The notes beneath the pieces are model-generated. The model was not told the origin of the DNA. It saw only the letters and a list, made by a program, of their open reading frames with translations, and did no database searches. DNA of 5,762 nucleotides from Pseudomonadota bacterium (lineage in GTDB: Bacteria > Pseudomonadota > Gammaproteobacteria > Xanthomonadales > Xanthomonadaceae), in assembly GCA_023439425.1 (NCBI GenBank), contig JAEXNZ010000084.1, forward strand, positions 1-5,762. Direction: 5' to 3'. Position numbers and translations under genes: made by a program. Below, in pieces: positions 1 to 5,748 of this stretch (within the stretch, counting starts at the first letter, position 1; each line of letters starts with the position of its first letter).

Positions 1-2427
1 GCCCTGCAGGGTCAGCAGCAGGGCCTGCAGGTCACCATCTCCACCGGTGACAAGGACTTCGCCCAGCTGGTCCGCCCCGGCATCGAACTGGTCAACACCA
101 TGACCGGCAGCCGCATGGACTCGGATGCGGCGGTGATGGACAAGTTCGGCGTGCGCGCCGACCAGATCATCGACCTGCTGGCGCTGATGGGCGATACCGT
201 GGACAACGTGCCCGGGGTGGAGAAGTGCGGGCCCAAGACCGCCGCCAAATGGCTGGCCGAGTACCAGACCCTGGACGGGGTGATGGCTGCCGCCCCGACC
301 ATGAAGGGCAAGATCGGCGAGAACCTGCGCGCCGCGCTGGAGCGCCTGCCGCTCAACCGTGAGCTGGTCACCATCCGCACCAACGTGGAGCTGGAGGCCG
401 GCCCGCAGCAGCTGGGTCTGCGCGACCCGGACGTGCCGGTGCTGAGCGAGCTGTACCTGCGCTACGGCTTCACCCAGGCACTGAAGGAGCTGGGCGGAGC
501 CGCGCCGGCTCCGGCCGCCGCCAGCGACGCCCCGGTAAGCCTGCGCGGTACCGCCGCCGGCTTTGCCCGCAGCAGCGATGACAGCGCCCCGGCCGCGCTG
601 GACCCGTCACTGTCCGCGCCGGGCGAGTACGAGACCGTGCTGACCACTGAACAGCTGCAGGCCTGGGTGGCCCGGCTGGACGCCGCCGAGCTGATCGCCT
701 TCGACACCGAAACCGACGCCCTGGACGCGATGCAGGCCAACCTGGTCGGCGTCAGCGTGGCGGTCGAGCCGGGCCGGGCCGCCTACATTCCGGTCGGCCA
801 CAACTACCCCGGCGCGCCGTCCCAGCTGCCGATGCAGCAGGTGCTGGACGCACTGCGCCCGGTGCTGGAGAACCCGGCGAAGAAGAAGCTGGGCCAGCAC
901 GGCAAGTACGACCTGCACGTGCTGCGCCGGCACGGCGTGAACGTGCAGGGGTACCACGACGACACCATGCTTGAGAGCTTCGTGCTCAACTCCACCGCCA
1001 CCCGCCACGACATGGACTCGCTGGCGATGCGCTACCTCGGCTACAACACGATCAAGTTCGAGGACGTGGCCGGCAAAGGAGCCAAGCAGATTCCGTTCTC
1101 GCAGGTCGGGCTGGACGAAGCCGCCCGCTACGCCGCCGAAGACGCCGACATCACCCTCCGACTGCACCGCGTGCTGGGCCCGCAGCTGCTGGCCGTGCCG
1201 GCGCTGGATAACGTGTACCGCAACATCGAGATGCCGCTGGTGCCGGTGCTGGCCCGGATCGAGGCCAATGGCGTGTACATCGACGCGGCCGAGCTGCGCC
1301 GCCAGAGCCAGGATCTGGGCGCGCGCATGTTGGCGGCCCAGCAGAAGGCCACCGAGCTGGCCGGGCACACCTTCAGCCTGGACTCGCCCAAGCAGCTGCA
1401 GGCGGTGCTGTTCGACGAGCTGAAGCTGCCGGCGCTGGTGAAGACCCCCAAGGGCCAGCCCAGCACCAATGAAGAGGCGCTGGAGGCGATTGCCGACCAG
1501 CACGAGCTGCCGCGGGTGATCCTGGAGTACCGGGGCCTGGCCAAGCTGCGCAGCACCTATACCGACAAGCTGCCGGAGATGGTCAATCCGGTCACCGGCC
1601 GGGTTCACACCAGCTACCACCAGGCCGGCGCGGCCACCGGCCGGCTGTCCTCGTCCGACCCGAACCTGCAGAACATTCCGATCCGCACCGACTACGGCCG
1701 CCGCATCCGCCGCGCCTTCGTGGCTCCGCCGGGGCACAAGCTGCTGGCCTGCGACTACTCGCAGATCGAGCTGCGGATCATGGCCCACCTGTCCGAAGAC
1801 CCGGGCCTGGTGCGGGCCTTCGAGCAGGGCGTGGACGTGCACCGGGCCACCGCGGCCGAGGTGTTCAGCCGCGCGCTGGACGAGGTCACCCCGAACGAGC
1901 GTCGCGCCGCCAAGGCGATCAACTTCGGCCTGATGTACGGCATGAGCGCGTTCGGCCTGGCCAAGAATCTCGGCATCGACCGCGGCCAGGCCCAGGATTA
2001 TGTGGCGCTGTACTTCAGCCGCTATCCGGGCGTGCGCGATTTCATGGAACGCATGCGCCAGCAGGCCCGCGACCAGGGCTATGTGGAAACTCTGGAAGGC
2101 CGCCGCCTGTATCTGAACGACATTCACGCCCGCAACCAAGGCCTGAGGGCCGGGGCCGAGCGCGCCGCCATCAATGCACCGATGCAGGGCACGGCCGCGG
2201 ACATCATCAAGCGGGCAATGGTGAAGGTGGACGACTGGCTGGACGGGCAGGGCGGCCGCGCGCGGATGATTCTGCAGGTGCACGACGAACTGGTCTTCGA
2301 AACCGAAAGCGAGTTTCTGGAAACCTTGCGTTCGCAGGTGGTGGAACTGATGTCGTCTGCGGCCCAGTTGCGGGTGCCTTTGGTGGTTGACGCCGGGGTC
2401 GGCGATAACTGGGATGAGGCGCATTGA
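1..2427 (+). CDS. polA: DNA polymerase I, 5'-truncated by the window edge
   Basis: Pol I (EC 2.7.7.7) fills gaps, removes RNA primers and acts in excision repair. The reading frame is open from base 1 and encodes 808 residues here. E. coli-equivalent residues are offset by about 120, so roughly 120 N-terminal residues are missing and full length is near the usual 928. Order: the rest of the 5'-3' nuclease domain with metal-ligand motif GDKD (window residues 16-19) and GDTVDN (64-69); an Ala/Pro/Ser-rich linker (about 164-205); the 3'-5' exonuclease with FDTETD (D235, E237), KYD (D304) and YAAEDAD (D381); the polymerase with motif A DYSQIELR (D585), motif B KAINFGLMYG (K638, F642, Y646) and motif C QVHDELVFE (H761, D762). 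All catalytic residues are present, so all three activities should be intact. E. coli N420 of the Exo II motif is His here. The motif B Phe is kept. The first ATG at 100 is internal, not the start. The end GVGDNWDEAH matches the family C-terminus. Confidence 0.98.
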   Translation, partial: ALQGQQQGLQVTISTGDKDFAQLVRPGIELVNTMTGSRMDSDAAVMDKFGVRADQIIDLLALMGDTVDNVPGVEKCGPKTAAKWLAEYQTLDGVMAAAPTMKGKIGENLRAALERLPLNRELVTIRTNVELEAGPQQLGLRDPDVPVLSELYLRYGFTQALKELGGAAPAPAAASDAPVSLRGTAAGFARSSDDSAPAALDPSLSAPGEYETVLTTEQLQAWVARLDAAELIAFDTETDALDAMQANLVGVSVAVEPGRAAYIPVGHNYPGAPSQLPMQQVLDALRPVLENPAKKKLGQHGKYDLHVLRRHGVNVQGYHDDTMLESFVLNSTATRHDMDSLAMRYLGYNTIKFEDVAGKGAKQIPFSQVGLDEAARYAAEDADITLRLHRVLGPQLLAVPALDNVYRNIEMPLVPVLARIEANGVYIDAAELRRQSQDLGARMLAAQQKATELAGHTFSLDSPKQLQAVLFDELKLPALVKTPKGQPSTNEEALEAIADQHELPRVILEYRGLAKLRSTYTDKLPEMVNPVTGRVHTSYHQAGAATGRLSSSDPNLQNIPIRTDYGRRIRRAFVAPPGHKLLACDYSQIELRIMAHLSEDPGLVRAFEQGVDVHRATAAEVFSRALDEVTPNERRAAKAINFGLMYGMSAFGLAKNLGIDRGQAQDYVALYFSRYPGVRDFMERMRQQARDQGYVETLEGRRLYLNDIHARNQGLRAGAERAAINAPMQGTAADIIKRAMVKVDDWLDGQGGRARMILQVHDELVFETESEFLETLRSQVVELMSSAAQLRVPLVVDAGVGDNWDEAH

Positions 2428-2546
2428 GACGCATTTGGCGTGAAAATGGCTGAATTGGTTCAGTGGAAGGCCAAAATCTGACTCGATGATGAATCTTTCT
2501 GAATTTTCCCAAGAATTAATGGGCTTCCTTCACGAACTATCAATGT
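2428..2546. other. A/T-rich spacer after polA, upstream of the sRNA promoter
   Basis: No gene is visible here. The stretch is clearly richer in A/T than polA, with runs such as GAAAA, CAAAATC, TTTCTGAATTTTCC and GAATTAAT. A small hairpin CTGAA-TTGG-TTCAG lies at 2450-2463 but no T-tract follows it, so it is not a convincing polA terminator. polA transcription may therefore run on to the strong terminator at 2655-2694. The A/T-rich part just upstream of the candidate sRNA promoter could act as an UP-like element; this is inference. Confidence 0.5.
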
Positions 2547-2570
2547 TCGAGGTGCTTTTATAGACCTCGA
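2547..2570 (+). promoter_or_regulatory. Candidate sRNA promoter with an operator-like inverted repeat
   Basis: A perfect 7-bp inverted repeat, TCGAGGT (2547-2553) and ACCTCGA (2564-2570), flanks a 10-base centre that contains TTTTATAG. TATAGA at 2559-2564 is a plausible -10, which would start transcription near 2571. No good -35 TTGACA match sits 16-18 bases upstream (the bases there are around ACTATC), so the promoter may be weak or activator-dependent. A dyad centred on the -10 is the usual place for a repressor site. The dyad is seen directly; its role is inferred. Confidence 0.5.
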
Positions 2571-2692
2571 CAGGCGCAACGCCTGTTGTGGATCTCTCCC
2601 ATCCCCTGGAGCAGATCTCGGAACGGGGGCTCCTCCCCAAGCGCCCGTTCCCCGGCCCCGCTGACCTCCCCCTGGTCGGCGGGGCTTTTTAT
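2571..2692 (+). ncRNA. sX13: sX13-like small regulatory RNA with three C-rich loops
   Basis: Three consecutive hairpins each show a C-run in the loop. Hairpin 1 has GATCT/AGATC (2591-2595, 2613-2617) stacked on CTCC/GGAG, with loop CATCCCCT (2600-2607). Hairpin 2 has GAACGGG/CCCGTTC (2621-2627, 2644-2650) plus GCT/AGC, with loop CCTCCCCA (2632-2639). Hairpin 3 is the terminator, with loop TCCCCCT (2667-2673). A smaller hairpin CAGGCG-CAA-CGCCTG (2571-2585) may form the 5' end. Place (after polA), size (about 115-120 nt) and the three C-rich loops match sX13 of Xanthomonas, a virulence and stress regulator reported to act on mRNAs through GGGG motifs near the ribosome binding site. Spot 42 and ErsA occupy the same polA-adjacent site in other gammaproteobacteria. 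Identification is from structure and synteny, not alignment; the 5' end is a guess within about 5 bases. Confidence 0.8.
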
Positions 2693-2694
2693 TT
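2655..2694 (+). terminator. Rho-independent terminator of the sRNA
   Basis: An 11-bp stem pairs CCCCGCTGACC (2656-2666) with GGTCGGCGGGG (2674-2684), including one T-G wobble, and extends by G2655-C2685. The loop is TCCCCCT. TTTTTATTT follows directly at 2686-2694. It is the third C-rich hairpin of the sRNA and may also end polA transcripts, since no other terminator is visible after polA. Confidence 0.92.
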
Positions 2695-2715
2695 GGGGAT
2701 TCTGGAGCGTTTTGC

Positions 2716-2740
2716 GTACCACGCAGGGCGTGGTACCTAC
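2716..2740 (-). repeat. GTAG-type palindromic repeat (SMAG/REP-like)
   Basis: On the minus strand the unit starts with GTAG (2740-2737) and continues as a perfect 9-bp stem, GTACCACGC and GCGTGGTAC, around a 3-base loop. Hundreds of such hairpins with a GTAG head are scattered between genes in Stenotrophomonas maltophilia (SMAG elements) and are linked to RAYT transposases. This copy lies between the sRNA terminator and the next gene, so it may sit in that gene's 5' leader. No flanking transposase is present. Family assignment is from the GTAG head and stem design. Confidence 0.75.
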
Positions 2741-2803
2741 GGATCCGCCGTCATCCGCCCATCACCCGGGTTCCCCCCATTCTCCTGCCCACGCGAATCT
2801 GAC

Positions 2804-2812
2804 GGGGGCCCC
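2804..2812 (+). promoter_or_regulatory. Unusual G-run ribosome binding site of the DUF421 gene
   Basis: GGGGG (2804-2808) followed by CCCC (2809-2812) abuts the ATG at 2813. GGGGCCCC is an 8-bp palindrome. The only Shine-Dalgarno-like element is the G-run, at 4-base spacing, with no AGGA core. A G-run at this place is also the kind of sequence that a C-rich sRNA loop could pair with. Confidence 0.5.
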
Positions 2813-3307
2813 ATGACCGACCTGTTCAACCTGGCCATGCCGTGGTGGGAATTCATCCTGCGCGCGGTGGTGGTGTACACCGTGGTGCTGGGCATGGTGC
2901 GCCTGTCCGGCAAGCGCGCGCTGGGCCAGATCACCCCGTTCGACGTGCTGCTGATCGTGCTGCTCGGCAACGCCGTGCAGAACGCCCTGCTGGGCCAGGA
3001 CACCTCGCTCGGCGGCGGTTTGCTACTCGCAGCCACGCTGATCCTGATCAACTACGCGGTGGGCTGGCTGACCACGCGCAGCCCACGCATCGAGAAACTG
3101 GTCGAAGGCGAACCGGTGCTGATCGCACGTGACGGCCAGTTGCTGCCTTCCGTGCTCAAACGCGAACTGGTCACCCAAGCCGACCTGGAAGCAGCAATGC
3201 GCCAACAAGGCTGCTTGCGAATCGAAGATGTCGCGTTGGCCCTGCTGGAGACCAACGGGCATATCACCATCGTGCCGAAGTCTGCAGGCGACGCAGCGAA
3301 GACGTGA
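2813..3307 (+). CDS. YetF/DUF421 family membrane protein
   Basis: 164 residues, a normal size for short members of the family. Hydrophobic segments lie at about residues 12-28, 43-60 and 66-86, followed by a cytosolic C-terminal domain. Family hallmarks: RLSGKRALGQITPFD (30-44) with LLGNAVQNALLGQD in the second hydrophobic segment, then LVEGEPVLIARDGQLLP (96-112), LKRELVTQADLEAAMRQQG (115-133) and the ending HITIVPK. The biochemical role of the family is poorly defined; Bacillus YetF is a cell-surface/membrane protein. The start is placed at ATG 2813 because the protein begins directly before the first helix. An in-frame ATG at 2588 would run the coding region through the sRNA and its terminator and add a non-hydrophobic, low-similarity leader. 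The gene stands alone on the plus strand, with the next gene 84 bases on. No promoter is evident. Confidence 0.92.
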   Translation: MTDLFNLAMPWWEFILRAVVVYTVVLGMVRLSGKRALGQITPFDVLLIVLLGNAVQNALLGQDTSLGGGLLLAATLILINYAVGWLTTRSPRIEKLVEGEPVLIARDGQLLPSVLKRELVTQADLEAAMRQQGCLRIEDVALALLETNGHITIVPKSAGDAAKT

Positions 3308-3391
3308 TTGAAATCTGCAAGCGGGCTACAGAAGCCCTGCGCAGGCTGATCAGCCGGGTGCCCTGTCACCCTGTTGCTGGAGTTGTCTGTC
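3308..3391 (+). other. Structured leader before the 266-residue gene
   Basis: Three small dyads are packed into 49 bases: GGGCT-ACAGA-AGCCC (3323-3337), the perfect palindrome GGCTGATCAGCC (3344-3355) and GGGTG-CCCTGT-CACCC (3356-3371). AGCC (3333-3336) could instead pair with GGCT (3344-3347), so alternative folds are possible. No T-tract follows any of them, so none is a clear terminator for the DUF421 gene. No recognisable promoter was found. The role is unknown. Confidence 0.4.
3379..3382 (+). promoter_or_regulatory. Ribosome binding site that decides the start at 3392
   Basis: GGAG at 3379-3382 lies 9 bases before ATG 3392. An in-frame TTG at 3374 would place this motif inside the gene and has no purine-rich site of its own, so the ATG is preferred. 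Confidence 0.6.
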
Positions 3392-4192
3392 ATGTTCGCC
3401 AGTTCACTTACTACGTCGTCGCACGGTTACCTTCCCACGCCTGCAGCGTCCCCGCCCAGACCGGGGCCAAGCCGCGCCGAACAAGTGTCGGACAGGCCCA
3501 GAAGCAAGACCGATACGCTGCCTCCGCATTATCTGACGCTGTTCCCCAATGGACGGCCCGATCAGGTCAGCAATGCCCCCCCGCCGCAGGCATTGCGTAC
3601 TGTGCATACGCCGCCGCCGCCCGTGCCGCAGACGCAGGCCGTGTCCCCTGCCGCCAAAGCCAGCCCAGTCCTTACGGTGGTGACATCGGCGTCCGGGTCC
3701 AATGCGCGCAGCGGCGTCGAGGGCTGGCACCGTTACCGGAATGGCCCAGCCGCGCTTCCGCACAACGCGCCGGAGCTCCACCACGAGCGGTCTGGTGTGC
3801 TGCCCAAAGAAAGCAAAGACGAGTTGGAACAGGTACTTGAGCTGCTGGGGTGCATGGACCTGAAATCGATCAAAGCAGCTCGGCATGCGCAGGAGCAGGT
3901 CGACAAAGCCAAAACCAAGCTGGAAGCGCTGCAGAGGGTCGCCCCTGGCCCGTCTGCTCCGATGGGGATGATGGTCGCAGGGGCACTGTTCGACGACAGC
4001 GGCACAGATATCGATGTTGTCCAGCACAAAGCTATAAGCAGCGCGAAGAAAAAGCTGGCGCGGCTTGAAAAGGAACTCGAGGGTCTTACACAGAAGTTCA
4101 AGGAGCGGGCGGAGGCGGTGAATCTGGCAAAGCTGAAGCAGGAAGCAAAAATCCGTGCCGAAACGCTCAAATCATCAGCGAAGGTGAGCTGA
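3392..4192 (+). CDS. Unrecognised protein: Pro/Ser-rich N-half, coiled-coil C-half
   Basis: 266 residues; no family recognised. Residues 1-135 are rich in Pro, Ser, Thr, Ala and Arg, with runs such as PPPP, and look disordered; no signal peptide or membrane helix is seen. Residues 138-183 and 211-266 are charged helices with Lys/Glu/Leu patterning suited to coiled coil (for example KKKLARLEKELEGLTQKF). They are separated by a Gly/Met-rich hinge with PMGMMVAGALF (190-200), suggesting a helical hairpin. Codon use is less G/C-biased at third positions than polA or hemF and includes AGA and AGG Arg codons, which hints at later acquisition. A Ser/Pro-rich, unfolded N-terminus with a helical C-terminus is seen in some type III-secreted proteins, but no secretion genes are visible, so this is only a possibility. 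A competing frame (GTG at 3304, 178 residues) looks like a shadow. The stop lies 3 bp from that of convergent hemF. Confidence 0.72.
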   Translation: MFASSLTTSSHGYLPTPAASPPRPGPSRAEQVSDRPRSKTDTLPPHYLTLFPNGRPDQVSNAPPPQALRTVHTPPPPVPQTQAVSPAAKASPVLTVVTSASGSNARSGVEGWHRYRNGPAALPHNAPELHHERSGVLPKESKDELEQVLELLGCMDLKSIKAARHAQEQVDKAKTKLEALQRVAPGPSAPMGMMVAGALFDDSGTDIDVVQHKAISSAKKKLARLEKELEGLTQKFKERAEAVNLAKLKQEAKIRAETLKSSAKVS

Positions 4193-4200
4193 GCCTCAGC
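4188..4200. repeat. Small dyad spanning both convergent stop codons
   Basis: GCTGA (4188-4192), GCC, TCAGC (4196-4200) form a 5-bp dyad. Its two halves hold the plus-strand stop TGA (4190-4192) and the hemF stop (TCA at 4196-4198). There is no T-tract on either side, so a bidirectional terminator is not supported. Confidence 0.4.
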
Positions 4201-5101
4201 GCTGCCCCAGCCACTCCCGTGGCACCAGGTAATCGGCCAGCGCCGCTTCGGCGCTGCCCGGTTCCGGGGTGAAGCCATATTCCCAGCGCACGCGCGGGGG
4301 CAGGCTCATCAGGATGCTCTCGCTGCGGCCGCCGCTCTGCAGCCCGAACAGGGTGCCGCGGTCGTACACCAGGTTGAATTCCACGTAGCGGCCGCGTCGG
4401 TACAGCTGGAACTCGCGTTCGCGCTCGCCGAAGGCGGTGTCCTTGCGCCGCTCCACGATGGGCAGGTAGGCATCCAGGAAGCCGTCGCCCACCGCGCGCA
4501 GGTAAGCGAAGTCGCGTTCGAAGTCGCCGTGCAGGTCGTCGAAGAACAACCCGCCCACGCCGCGGGTTTCATTGCGGTGGCGCAGGAAGAAATACTCGTC
4601 GCACCAGCGCTTGTGCGCCGGGTAGCGCTCCGGGCCGAACGGCGCGCACAGGTCGGCGGCGGTCTGGTGCCAGTGCTGCACGTCTTCGTCGAAGGGGTAG
4701 AACGGGGTCAGGTCGAAACCGCCACCAAACCACGAGGCCACTTCCACGCCATCGCGCTCGGCGCGGAAGTAGCGCACGTTGGCGTGGGTGGTGGGCAGGT
4801 ACGGGTTGCGCGGGTGGAACACCAGCGATACCCCGGTGGCGCGCCAGGACGCGCCAGCCAGTTCCGGCCGGTTGGCCGAGGCCGACGGCGGCAGGCGGGT
4901 GCCGCAGACGTCGGAGAAGCCGATCCCGGCCTGTTCGAACACCGCGCCATCGCGCAGGATCCGGGTCCGGCCACCGCCGCCCTCGGCACGCTGCCACAGG
5001 TCTTCGGCGAACCGGGCCTGGCCGTCGGCGGTCTCGATGGCCGCGCAGATACGGTCCTGCAGGTCGGTGAGGTACTGACGGACGCGCTCGAATTCGTTCA
5101 T
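4196..5101 (-). CDS. hemF: Oxygen-dependent coproporphyrinogen III oxidase
   Basis: HemF (EC 1.3.3.3) uses O2 to oxidatively decarboxylate coproporphyrinogen III to protoporphyrinogen IX, a late step of haem synthesis in the cytosol. The 301 residues match the E. coli protein (299) end to end. Visible signatures: GGGGRTRILRDGAVFEQAG (41-59), HPRNPYLPTTHANVR (96-110), WFGGGFDLTPFYPF (124-137), the CPO signature from K164 to D188 (KRWCDEYFFLRHRNE then TRGVGGLFFD), QLYRRGRYVEFNLVYDRGT (232-250) and SILMSLPPRVRWEY (262-275). Residues equivalent to the annotated E. coli substrate and metal positions S92, H96, H106, H145 and H175 all fall at the same numbers. The start at 5101 fits the family; the ATG starting 5109 is out of frame and meets TGA after three codons. 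No good Shine-Dalgarno is seen: the 12 bases before ATG read TAGAATGTCGGC, directly after a GTAG hairpin. It is probably co-transcribed from the membrane-protein gene upstream. Confidence 0.98.
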   Translation of the reverse strand: MNEFERVRQYLTDLQDRICAAIETADGQARFAEDLWQRAEGGGGRTRILRDGAVFEQAGIGFSDVCGTRLPPSASANRPELAGASWRATGVSLVFHPRNPYLPTTHANVRYFRAERDGVEVASWFGGGFDLTPFYPFDEDVQHWHQTAADLCAPFGPERYPAHKRWCDEYFFLRHRNETRGVGGLFFDDLHGDFERDFAYLRAVGDGFLDAYLPIVERRKDTAFGEREREFQLYRRGRYVEFNLVYDRGTLFGLQSGGRSESILMSLPPRVRWEYGFTPEPGSAEAALADYLVPREWLGQR

Positions 5102-5113
5102 GCCGACATTCTA

Positions 5114-5138
5114 GTAGAGCCGGGCGCTGCCCGGCTGC
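5114..5138 (+). repeat. GTAG-type palindromic repeat (SMAG/REP-like), second copy
   Basis: GTAG (5114-5117) leads a perfect 8-bp stem, AGCCGGGC (5118-5125) and GCCCGGCT (5129-5136), around loop GCT, then GC. This is the classic Stenotrophomonas SMAG form. It fills 25 of the 38 bases between the membrane-protein stop (5140) and the hemF start (5101), ending one base from that stop. In a minus-strand transcript the hairpin would stand between the two genes, where it could stabilise the upstream message or dampen hemF translation. Confidence 0.85.
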
Positions 5139-5139
5139 G

Positions 5140-5748
5140 TCACGCCTTCGCGAACCAGCGCTTCACATCCGGCCGCCCCAGCCGCACCAGCAGCCAGCCG
5201 TGCAGCACCGCGAACGCCAGTGCGGTTGCCAGCGCCATGCCGGTATACAGGAAACGCTGCACCTGCAGTTCACGACGCAGCTCGCCCTGGTCCATGTCGT
5301 CCACCGCCGCCGGCAGGTGCAGCACCAGCTGGCGGAAGATGTCATCCACCACCCAGGCACCGTAGAAGTTCAGCAGCGCGGTCAGCACCAGCAGCACGAT
5401 GAACAGCTGCAGCGCCCAGTTCAACCGGCGCAGCATGCCCCAGCAGGCGACCGCACCGGCCACGCAGACCGCCAGCATGGCCAGGTTGATCGCCACCGCG
5501 TGCCGCCCGAACCAGCGCAGCGAGGGCGGCATCCACGACAGATCGGTGCTGGCGACGAAGCCCTGAAGGGCCTCCCACTGGTGCAGGAACAGCGCCAGCA
5601 ATGCGCCGCCGGCCCAGCAGACCGCCGAAATGATGCACACCACCAGGATCGACTTGGCCAGTGGCGAAAGGAATTTGGGAGCCCCATCGGGCGTATGCGT
5701 GGCGCGCGGGGCCACCTTAGGCTGCAGCGGGGGCGGAACAGTCGACAT
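5140..5748 (-). CDS. Unrecognised inner-membrane protein with four helices
   Basis: 202 residues, family not recognised. The N-terminus (1-30) is hydrophilic and Pro-rich (MSTVPPPLQPK). Four membrane segments follow: about 33-55 (ILVVCIISAVCWAGGALLAL), 84-105 (VAINLAMLAVCVAGAVACW), 111-133 (WALQLFIVLLVLTALLNFYG) and 166-188 (FLYTGMALATALAFAVLHGW). Between helices 3 and 4 an acidic stretch (VVDDIF, AAVDDMDQGE) may face the periplasm; the C-terminus is basic (GRPDVKRWFAKA), consistent with a cytosolic end and an even number of helices. The start at 5748 is supported by AGGA (5755-5758 on the minus strand) 6 bases upstream. It ends 38 bp before hemF on the same strand, so the two are likely one transcript, but this does not show a role in haem synthesis. 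Codon use is G/C-rich like hemF, so it looks native. Hypothetical genes of this kind are common in Xanthomonadaceae. Confidence 0.85.
   Translation of the reverse strand: MSTVPPPLQPKVAPRATHTPDGAPKFLSPLAKSILVVCIISAVCWAGGALLALFLHQWEALQGFVASTDLSWMPPSLRWFGRHAVAINLAMLAVCVAGAVACWGMLRRLNWALQLFIVLLVLTALLNFYGAWVVDDIFRQLVLHLPAAVDDMDQGELRRELQVQRFLYTGMALATALAFAVLHGWLLVRLGRPDVKRWFAKA

Noticed and set aside
607..2424. 605-codon open frame on the minus strand opposite polA
   Set aside because: It lies wholly inside polA, whose motifs are intact; the protein is rich in His, Gln, Val, Arg and Gly as expected from a shadow of a G/C-rich gene, with no recognisable domain.
2534..2565. SigmaE-like promoter (GAACTA at 2534) for the sRNA, by analogy with ErsA
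   Set aside because: GAACTA resembles a SigmaE -35, but no TCTGA/TCAAA-like -10 lies 15-17 bases downstream.
2588..2812. Extended start of the DUF421 gene at ATG 2588
   Set aside because: It would translate through the sRNA and its terminator; the added residues are Pro-rich and not like the family N-terminus, which begins just before the first helix at 2813.
3344..3355. GGCTGATCAGCC as terminator of the DUF421 gene
   Set aside because: A 12-bp palindrome without loop bases or a following T-tract does not make an intrinsic terminator.
3304..3840. 178-codon frame with GTG overlapping the DUF421 stop (GTGA)
   Set aside because: The overlap suggests coupling, but the protein is Ala/Arg/Cys/Gln-rich without pattern and overlaps the 266-residue frame, which has clear helical periodicity and its own ribosome binding site.
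4529..5365. 278-codon open frame on the plus strand opposite hemF and the membrane-protein gene
   Set aside because: It runs antisense through two well-supported genes and across the GTAG repeat, and its composition is that of a shadow frame.
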